From contig CAYQOX010000060.1 of NCBI GenBank assembly GCA_964419335.1, forward strand, positions 1 through 21,604: 21,604 nt of DNA. The letters run 5' to 3'. The translations under genes and the position numbers were made by a program. Each line of letters opens with the position of its first letter. The stretch's first letter is position 1. Of this stretch, positions 16,168 through 21,604 are shown piece after piece. Below the pieces are notes generated by a model, which did not search any database, was not told the origin of the DNA, and saw only the letters and a program-made list of their open reading frames with translations. This DNA is from CAYQOX01 sp964419335 (GTDB lineage: Bacteria; Hinthialibacterota; Hinthialibacteria; Hinthialibacterales; Hinthialibacteraceae).

Positions 16168-16596
16168 CTAATTGTTTTTAGTATCCGCGGGCCCGTAATA
16201 TATCACCGAGTTCTTTTCTGTTTCCCAAAGCCGAATACGTTTTAAGCGTCCCGAAGGGAGTTGACCCTCTAACCGTTGCCAAAAAACCACGACCAAGTTT
16301 TCCATGGTGGGTATCACTTCCTTTAAAAAGGGGACATCATGATTTAAGTGATGATGATCGAGATCATTGATCAGCCGACTTTTGATGATCTGATCCAACT
16401 CGTCAATATTAATAATCATCCCAGTTCGGGGATCGGGCTCTCCCTCAATCGTAACTTCCAAAAAATAAGTATGCCCATGCCCATAGGGATTGGCACAAGC
16501 ACCATACACTCGGCAGTTTTCTTCTTCACTCATCTCTGGATTATACAGACGATGAGCCGCGCTGAAATGGGATCTCCTTGTTAATTCCACCACCAT
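16168..16596 (-). CDS. 6-pyruvoyltetrahydropterin synthase-like protein (PTPS/QueD family)
   Basis: The family acts on the FolE product. Mammalian-type PTPS makes 6-pyruvoyltetrahydropterin for tetrahydrobiopterin; QueD makes 6-carboxytetrahydropterin for queuosine. The 142-residue product has the zinc ligands His15 (FSAAHRLY), His40 and His42 (GHGH), the catalytic Cys34, the DHHHLNHDVPF Asp-His pair (80-81) and the substrate-binding Glu in WETEKN (126). The Cys sits five residues before HGH (C-ANPYG-HGH), as in mammalian PTPS; classical QueD has C-x3-HGH. EPDPRTGMIINIDEL also follows the PTPS pattern. The frame is open to a GTG at 16632. ATG at 16596 is chosen because it begins right at the first strand, although its AGGAG is rather far upstream. 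The gene lies between mrp and folE. Confidence 0.88.
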   Translation of the reverse strand: MVVELTRRSHFSAAHRLYNPEMSEEENCRVYGACANPYGHGHTYFLEVTIEGEPDPRTGMIINIDELDQIIKSRLINDLDHHHLNHDVPFLKEVIPTMENLVVVFWQRLEGQLPSGRLKRIRLWETEKNSVIYYGPADTKNN

Positions 16597-16645
16597 TGAT
16601 CTTTCTCGCTCAACTCCTAATTGACTTTCCACGGGGCCTGAATTC

Positions 16646-17734
16646 TTACTGCACCACCGGCAATGGAGATTTCATATTCGCTATGCTAATCTGCTGGGCA
16701 ATCCCTTGAGCCATTTTCATAAATTCTGCCGTGAGCGGCGATTCAGAGTCCTCCAGAACGATTGGCTTCCCTTTATCACTGCTCGTCGCGATACGCGGAT
16801 CAATAGGCAACTGTCCCAAGAGCGGAATCTCATATTGTTGGGAAATCGCTTCTCCACCGCCTGCCCCAAATATGTTATACCGTACATTGTTATCCGGGCA
16901 CAAGAAGTAGGACATATTCTCCACAATCCCCAACACCGGTACCTCCACCTTACGGAACATCATAATCGCACGCTTGACATCCGCCTGCGCTACCATCTGC
17001 GGTGTCGTGACCATGACCGCACCCGAGAGCGGCGCCAACTTGGACAAACTTAACTGCGCATCCCCGGTTCCGGGAGGCATGTCCACAACTAGGTAATCCA
17101 GTTCGCCCCACACGATATCGTGCAGAAACTGCTGGATCAAACTATGCAGCATCGGTCCCCGCCACACCACCGGGGTGTCTCCCGGGGCGATCAGCCCCAC
17201 CGACATCATCTTTACCCCCCCTATCTCGGGAGGGATTATCTTCTCGTTCCGAATCTCCGGCTGATCGGTCTGGCCCAACATAATGGGCACATTCGGTCCA
17301 TAAGCATCCGCATCCATCAAGCCGACCTTCGCCCCGCTTTGCACCAGCGCCAGGGCTAAATTCACAGCCACGGTGGATTTCCCCACACCGCCTTTTCCAC
17401 TCGAAACCGCAAAGATATTCTTTATCCCCGGAATTGACTGAGCGGCTTCTGCTTCTTTGGTTTTCGCCGACATGTGGATATGGATATTATTAACCCCAGA
17501 AACTTGCGAAACCGCTTCTCGGCAATCATTTTCGATCTTGCTCTTCATAGGACAAGCGGGAGTGGTCAGCTCCACCGTGAAGGACACATCACCACCCTCG
17601 ACTTTCACATCTTTTATCATGCCCAGCGAGACTAAGTCTTTATGTAAATCAGGATCCTGTACTTGCCGTAAGGCGTTTAAAATATCTTTTTCATTCACGC
17701 TGCCTTCTCCTTTGTCTCGGGAAAACCAGGACAT
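16646..17734 (-). CDS. mrp: Mrp/NBP35-family P-loop ATPase (Fe-S cluster carrier type)
   Basis: Mrp/ApbC proteins bind and transfer Fe-S clusters, or act in related metal-cofactor roles, in the cytoplasm. The 362-residue protein begins with a DUF59/MIP18 domain (about 14-90: DILNALRQVQDPDLHKDLVSLGMI and the TPACPMK loop with Cys61). The deviant-Walker ATPase follows: GKGGVGKS (113-120), DADAYGPN, DMPPGTGD (218-225) and IVENMSYF. After NMSYF most carriers have a CxxC that holds the shared cluster; here the sequence is FLCPDNN, with one Cys (279) only. AAGGAG with 9-base spacing fixes the ATG at 17734, although the frame is open to 17791. It is the first gene of the mrp-PTPS-folE run and starts only 35 bases after the argJ terminator. 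Confidence 0.93.
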   Translation of the reverse strand: MSWFSRDKGEGSVNEKDILNALRQVQDPDLHKDLVSLGMIKDVKVEGGDVSFTVELTTPACPMKSKIENDCREAVSQVSGVNNIHIHMSAKTKEAEAAQSIPGIKNIFAVSSGKGGVGKSTVAVNLALALVQSGAKVGLMDADAYGPNVPIMLGQTDQPEIRNEKIIPPEIGGVKMMSVGLIAPGDTPVVWRGPMLHSLIQQFLHDIVWGELDYLVVDMPPGTGDAQLSLSKLAPLSGAVMVTTPQMVAQADVKRAIMMFRKVEVPVLGIVENMSYFLCPDNNVRYNIFGAGGGEAISQQYEIPLLGQLPIDPRIATSSDKGKPIVLEDSESPLTAEFMKMAQGIAQQISIANMKSPLPVVQ

Positions 17735-17768
17735 ATTCCCGTTCTCCTTTCTTCTTACCCTTTGAGCC

Positions 17769-17800
17769 AAAAAAAACTCACTACTAATCAATTGTAGTGA
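17769..17800 (-). terminator. Rho-independent terminator of argJ
   Basis: On the minus strand TCACTAC (17794-17800 on the plus strand) pairs with GTAGTGA (17778-17784) around a 9-base loop, followed by G and eight T residues. It lies 28 bases past the argJ stop and just 35 bases ahead of the mrp start, so any mrp promoter must overlap it or the argJ end. Confidence 0.88.
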
Positions 17801-17828
17801 CTTGTCGGAAAAATGGGAGCGTTAACGA

Positions 17829-19055
17829 TTAGGTCCGGTGGCGATAGTCGGCGTTAATATCAATATACCCATGAGAAAAATCCGTCGTGATATAAAAATC
17901 TTCTGCGTTTCCTTCCTGCAAATCCAAGACAATCTCATACTCTTCCCTACGCATCACCGCCGCCGCCTCCTCTTCCACAAACGAAGCACGCTCCCCCTGC
18001 GTCATAACTCGCACATCCCCAATCCACAGATTGACCTTTGCAGGCTCGAACGCCACCCCGCTATACCCCGCCGCATTGATTATTCGTCCCCAGTTGGGGT
18101 CTTGGCCATTGATCGCGGTTTTCACTAGCGGAGAAACCGCAATGCTGCGCGCCATCCGCAAAGCCTCTTCTTGACTCGGCGCCCCTTTAATCCGGATTTT
18201 CGCCACGTGGCTCACACCTTCGCCATCATGAGCTAGACGCAGAGTGAGTTCCATACACAAATCCTGCAAGGCCTCACGAAAAGCCTGGGAAGCCTCACTC
18301 TCATCAAGACTAATTTCAATTCCACTCGCAAGCCCGTTAGCCATCATGAACACCGTATCGCAGCAACTGGTATCGCCATCCACCGTAAAACGGTTAAAAC
18401 TACGATCCGCTGTCTCTTTTAACAAAATCTGCAAAGATTCCTTGGATAGCCGCGCATCGGTGGTGAGATACACCATCATGGTCGCCATATTGGGGTGTAT
18501 CATTCCAGAACCTTTGGCAACCCCACCAATCGTAAAAGAAAGCCCCTCTGTAATCACTTTTCGCGCCGAAAACTTCGCCACGGTGTCGGTGGTCATAATC
18601 GCCCGCGCGAACGCTTCTCCCCCCTCTTCGCTCAACCCACGATACGCTTCTTCGATCCCTCTCCGTAATTGACCCAACGGAAGGTATTCACCAATCACCC
18701 CGGTTGAATTAGGGAATACATCCTGTCCCGGAATCTTCAACCAACGTGACAAGCTCCGCGCCATCTCCCGCGCATCCAACAAACCGCGCTCTCCTGTACA
18801 AGCATTGGCATTGCCGCTATTCACGAGCACCGCCTGTCCGTGCCCATCCTGCAAATGTTCCTGAGTCACCTGCAGCGAAGCCCCCTTGAGCCGATTGGTG
18901 GTAAAGATCCCCGCAACCGGACAGCGCACCTGCGATACCAAGAGGCCGAGATCCAACTTCTTATCCGGTTTGATCCCCGCATGCACCCCGCCTGCCTGAA
19001 AACCTCGTGGACTGGTCACCGACCCTTCCTTCATTGGTTCAATCCGATAGGTCAT
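17829..19055 (-). CDS. argJ: Glutamate N-acetyltransferase / amino-acid acetyltransferase (ArgJ)
   Basis: ArgJ moves the acetyl group from N-acetylornithine to glutamate, closing the arginine cycle. Some forms also use acetyl-CoA. The 408-residue proenzyme cleaves itself: KGSGMIHPNMATMM (181-194) contains the Ala191-Thr192 cut site and the Thr that becomes the nucleophile. It also shows VNSGNANACTGERG (78-91), NSTGVIGEYLP, the catalytic-region TTDT, DGDTSCCD and the closing INADYR segment. Nothing shows whether it is mono- or bifunctional. An AGAAGGA ribosome site lies 8 bases before the ATG. No other arginine gene is adjacent, so this is a lone argJ with its own terminator. Confidence 0.96.
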   Translation of the reverse strand: MTYRIEPMKEGSVTSPRGFQAGGVHAGIKPDKKLDLGLLVSQVRCPVAGIFTTNRLKGASLQVTQEHLQDGHGQAVLVNSGNANACTGERGLLDAREMARSLSRWLKIPGQDVFPNSTGVIGEYLPLGQLRRGIEEAYRGLSEEGGEAFARAIMTTDTVAKFSARKVITEGLSFTIGGVAKGSGMIHPNMATMMVYLTTDARLSKESLQILLKETADRSFNRFTVDGDTSCCDTVFMMANGLASGIEISLDESEASQAFREALQDLCMELTLRLAHDGEGVSHVAKIRIKGAPSQEEALRMARSIAVSPLVKTAINGQDPNWGRIINAAGYSGVAFEPAKVNLWIGDVRVMTQGERASFVEEEAAAVMRREEYEIVLDLQEGNAEDFYITTDFSHGYIDINADYRHRT

Positions 19056-19235
19056 TCCTTGAATCCTTCTAAAATTGATTAGGCATAAAAATAAAAGCCG
19101 ATCTCAATAAACAGACTTATACTCAAGAAAGTGAAAGCCCTTCCCTATCTTCGAAAGCCATCTACTTTATTTTCGCGTAGATCATTAAAGAAGAGTAATC
19201 AAATTATCTTTCGCCGCAAGTCACACCACGATTGC

Positions 19236-19655
19236 CTACCCTGGCAAATTGACCCCGGTCGTGGTTAAGGTCAAGCGCCCATGCTTGACCCCCCGGGTTC
19301 CGATCAACGAATCGGCAAACCGGCGCACCACTTTTCCCTCGCCTTTGGCTAAAATCACTTCCAAGCAGTTATGGTGATCCAAATGAACATGCATGCTGGT
19401 CACCACTTCGGCTTCACTTTCATGCTGCTTGCGGATGAGTTTTTCCGTCAATTCATGGACATGGTGATCATATACAAGCGATATCACCCCAACCACCACT
19501 TGGTCTTTTTCTACTTCTTGTTGCACCAAAAAGTCTCGGATCAAATCCCGAATCCCTTCTGAACGATTGGTGTATCCCTTTTCTTCCAAGAGTTGATCGA
19601 AGTGCTCCATTAACTCTTCCGATAAAGAAACACTGAAACGCACCGCTCCACTCAT
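19236..19655 (-). CDS. nikR: Nickel-responsive transcriptional regulator NikR
   Basis: NikR is a tetrameric ribbon-helix-helix repressor that binds nickel and then DNA, shutting nickel uptake genes. The 139-residue protein has an N-terminal RHH domain (VRFSVSLSEELMEHFDQLLE, then TNRSEGIRDLIRDFL) and a C-terminal ACT-like metal domain. All four high-affinity nickel ligands are present with the Escherichia coli spacing: His78 (RKQHES), His89 and His91 (SMHVHLD) and Cys97 (HHNCLEV). GAGGAAGG precedes the ATG. It lies 15 bases after the nickel transporter gene on the same strand, so transporter and regulator are one operon and NikR probably controls its own expression. The operator is likely upstream of the transporter. 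Confidence 0.95.
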   Translation of the reverse strand: MSGAVRFSVSLSEELMEHFDQLLEEKGYTNRSEGIRDLIRDFLVQQEVEKDQVVVGVISLVYDHHVHELTEKLIRKQHESEAEVVTSMHVHLDHHNCLEVILAKGEGKVVRRFADSLIGTRGVKHGRLTLTTTGVNLPG

Positions 19656-19670
19656 AACACCTTCCTCACC

Positions 19671-21440
19671 TTAAAATTGAATAGAAATTACACCGCCGCT
19701 GGCCAAGCCCCGTATAAAAATCACAACTCCCAAGAGCATGATGACCACGGGAGAAGCTATTTGCAGCCAAGCCAATGATTTTTCTGTCCCTGAAAATCGA
19801 TTCATAAACTTCTTCGCCGTCACCATCAAAATTCCAATCGCGATCAATACCGCCGCTAATCCTATGCTAAAGAAAATGATTAACGTCAGCCCGAACAAAA
19901 TACGATGCATGGATATCGCCACCAACAACACCACGATCGCTGTGGGACACGGAACGATTCCCCCCGTAATCCCCAAGATAAGCAAATCCTTCCAGTTCGC
20001 ATCCGCAGGGATTTCATGCGTATGCGTATGCGGACCGTGCTCATGATCACCTAGATGCTCATGCGAATGATGAGAATGCCCATGCTCTTGATGTTTGTGC
20101 TCGTGGGAATGGGGGTGATGATGATGCGCATGAGCATGCTCACTGGCGATTCCTATTTGCTCGGCGAACTTCATCCTTTGATAGGCTCCATAACGCCGTA
20201 AAAAGAGCGAAGCCCCGATCGCTAAAATCAACAATCCCGACCCCCCTTCAATATAGGGATACAATTGATCGGGTAGAATGTATTGCGAGAAAAAGAGAGT
20301 AATCACTCCCAACAACAAGACACTGGAAACATGAGTCAAAGTCACAATCATCCCCAAAAAGACCGCATGCCACACCGTGCCCCGCGATCCCACCAAATAG
20401 GCCGCCACCACCGTCTTTCCATGGCCTGGAGACAACGCGTGCGAAGCCCCAAAAAGTATCGAGGCCAAAAAAGCTAGCATCACAAAACTAGGACTCAAAT
20501 CTTCTTCACGGATAAAATTGGTCCATCCCGATGATTCTTTCTCAATACCCGAGCTCGTCCCCATTCCGGTTTCTTCGGCCGCCGTCGCCGCTTCGGGATT
20601 CTTCGATTCTCGCGACATCATACCCGTCGCGTTCATCACATTCCGCGGCTGCAGCATGGAAATTTTCTCTTGCACTTCCCGGTTGGGTTGGACCGGCGAT
20701 TTCAAAATCTCATACGCACCGTCTTCATTCTTCATCAGTGGAAACTGGGGAATCGAACCCGGATTCATCATTTCTATGATCTCGGAGCGCTTTAATTCAT
20801 TTTGTTCCGCGGTGGCATCAACCGCAAAGGGGACCATCACTTCCAACCCGTTCATGATCCACGTATCCTCGGAAAGCGCCAGCGGGGATGTTCCATCCCT
20901 CAATTGCACCCCGCTCTCATCAAGAGAAACCCCTTCGTAAGTACGAATTCGAATTTCTTTCAGCCCCCGAATATGCTTCAAGACCTGATCCCAAAGAGAA
21001 AAGCGGTACTCGCCTTGCAAATCCACACGAAATTCCTGGATAATCCGGACTTGCACACACGTCAGCCCCCCCTCTCCGTTGGCCAAGATCACATCGATCT
21101 CCACAGAATCTTCTTCTAACGCAACCGAGTCGCCTTTCGCTGTCCGTAGACCAAATTGCAAATCCGGCAAAAAGCGCTTCCGAACGCTTTGTTTGTACTG
21201 CTCCAATTCTTCGTCGCTCACCAGGTCGTCCCCATCCAAATCGACATTGGAAAGTTCGTTATACGATGGAATCTCGGCAAAATCTAACACATGCTGAGTG
21301 ACGATCCCTGCCGGCTGCAGCTCGATCACATTGTAATGATTGAGCGAAAAATTCCCCAAAGGATGCCCCTGGACATCCATGGCAAAAAACAAAACCCCAA
21401 GACAAATTATCCAACTTTTATATGAAGTCACATTCCACAT
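19671..21440 (-). CDS. NicO-family nickel/cobalt transporter with periplasmic domain and His-rich loop
   Basis: This 589-residue membrane protein begins with a signal sequence (to about residue 25, cut near VQG). A periplasmic domain (26-310) opens with HPLGNFSLNHY, a familiar opening in large NicO proteins. It contains an EF-hand-like loop DLDGDDLVSDEE (67-78). The membrane part (about 318-589) holds the NicO motif HALSPGHGKT (334-343), GGIVPCPTA (493-501) and about six helices. Between them lies a cytosolic or periplasmic His-rich loop (435-476) with 21 His in 42 residues, a metal-binding or storage tail. GAGAG lies about 9 bases before the ATG. Transport direction cannot be read from sequence. 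Pairing with NikR favours nickel uptake, since RcnA-type exporters normally pair with RcnR. The family call is firm; uptake is inference. Confidence 0.9.
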   Translation of the reverse strand: MWNVTSYKSWIICLGVLFFAMDVQGHPLGNFSLNHYNVIELQPAGIVTQHVLDFAEIPSYNELSNVDLDGDDLVSDEELEQYKQSVRKRFLPDLQFGLRTAKGDSVALEEDSVEIDVILANGEGGLTCVQVRIIQEFRVDLQGEYRFSLWDQVLKHIRGLKEIRIRTYEGVSLDESGVQLRDGTSPLALSEDTWIMNGLEVMVPFAVDATAEQNELKRSEIIEMMNPGSIPQFPLMKNEDGAYEILKSPVQPNREVQEKISMLQPRNVMNATGMMSRESKNPEAATAAEETGMGTSSGIEKESSGWTNFIREEDLSPSFVMLAFLASILFGASHALSPGHGKTVVAAYLVGSRGTVWHAVFLGMIVTLTHVSSVLLLGVITLFFSQYILPDQLYPYIEGGSGLLILAIGASLFLRRYGAYQRMKFAEQIGIASEHAHAHHHHPHSHEHKHQEHGHSHHSHEHLGDHEHGPHTHTHEIPADANWKDLLILGITGGIVPCPTAIVVLLVAISMHRILFGLTLIIFFSIGLAAVLIAIGILMVTAKKFMNRFSGTEKSLAWLQIASPVVIMLLGVVIFIRGLASGGVISIQF

Positions 21441-21474
21441 CGTTAACCGCTCTCATTTCCTCTTGTTATACTCA

Positions 21475-21483
21475 ACTATACCA
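21475..21483 (-). promoter_or_regulatory. Candidate extended -10 box of the nicO-nikR operon
   Basis: The minus strand reads TGGTATAGT, an extended -10 element. Transcription would start near 21468 and give a leader of about 28 bases. No good -35 box is found at 17 bases, as expected for an extended -10 promoter or an activated one. Confidence 0.42.
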
Positions 21484-21495
21484 ATCCATCTCTAT

Positions 21496-21543
21496 GAATC
21501 CTAGTGGTCAAATTTTCGAAAACAACGAATCCTACCGTAGGAT
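21496..21543. promoter_or_regulatory. Candidate operator: 15-bp palindrome and a second half-site upstream of nicO
   Basis: ATCCTAC-C-GTAGGAT is a perfect 7+1+7 palindrome at 21529-21543. GAATCCTA at 21527-21534, which covers its left arm, recurs as a direct copy at 21496-21503, 31 bases away (about three helical turns). Relative to the proposed start near 21468, the single copy lies around -30 and the palindrome around -68. NikR is the obvious candidate binder, but this does not match the Escherichia coli NikR dyad (GTATGA-N16-TCATAC). Confidence 0.45.
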
Positions 21544-21604
21544 AAACCCTTAGCCCAAATTCGTCACTGAGATGCGTAAATTATTGATTTTGTTGAACCG
21601 GTGC

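Noticed and set aside
20037..20138. CAT/GTG-rich repetitive-looking stretch that resembles a tandem repeat
   Set aside because: It encodes the histidine-rich loop of the nickel transporter in frame; the repetition is from His codons.
1..21604. Possible CRISPR array, tRNA, rRNA or insertion sequence
   Set aside because: Reading both strands by eye, I saw no regularly spaced repeats, no T-loop-like signature, no rRNA-like segment and no transposase frame.

Overview
This is an ordinary-looking chromosomal segment of a bacterium with an outer membrane. Base composition is close to balanced (my estimate by eye). I cannot name the lineage. Three features would fit an uncultivated phylum near the PVC/FCB or Omnitrophota/Sumerlaeota-type lineages better than a well-studied model group: a secreted thioredoxin-fold protein ending in a dockerin-like calcium-binding repeat pair, a tandem-parvulin periplasmic chaperone, and two proteins I do not recognise. 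That placement is inference only. I see no rRNA, tRNA, CRISPR array, insertion sequence, integrase or phage gene.

Layout. Bases 1-3541 (+): a xylose-isomerase-like TIM-barrel protein almost abutting purN (purine synthesis), then a 507-residue membrane-anchored protein and a 117-residue helical protein of unknown function. Bases 3582-5595 (-): acetyl-CoA synthetase with a strong terminator. Bases 5895-7733 (+): a secreted SurA/PpiC-like foldase with two parvulin domains, closed by a bidirectional terminator. Bases 7843-9164 (-): a small coiled-coil protein and the thioredoxin-dockerin protein. Bases 9207-15446 (+): a small membrane protein coupled to mutL, then trpS, an NAD-dependent sugar-epimerase/reductase-like SDR, and a two-domain glycosyltransferase-methyltransferase. 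Bases 15538-17734 (-): mrp, a 6-pyruvoyltetrahydropterin-synthase-like gene and folE, which read as one operon for pterin synthesis plus an Fe-S/P-loop carrier. Bases 17829-19055 (-): argJ with its own terminator. Bases 19236-21440 (-): a nickel operon, the NicO-family transporter (with a His-rich loop and a periplasmic EF-hand-like loop) followed by its probable regulator nikR.

How genes work together. The clearest functional units are the nicO-nikR nickel module, with a 15-bp palindrome and a repeated half-site upstream, and the folE-PTPS pair, whose products catalyse successive steps from GTP to a tetrahydropterin. The PTPS-like enzyme has the C-x5-HGH spacing of mammalian-type PTPS rather than the shorter C-x3-HGH spacing of classical QueD. 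The rest is housekeeping: purN, acs, mutL, trpS and argJ.

No single locus is convincingly a new defence or mobile system. The least explained content is the 507-aa/117-aa pair, the thioredoxin-dockerin protein, the GT2-methyltransferase fusion, and the regulatory DNA upstream of the nickel operon.
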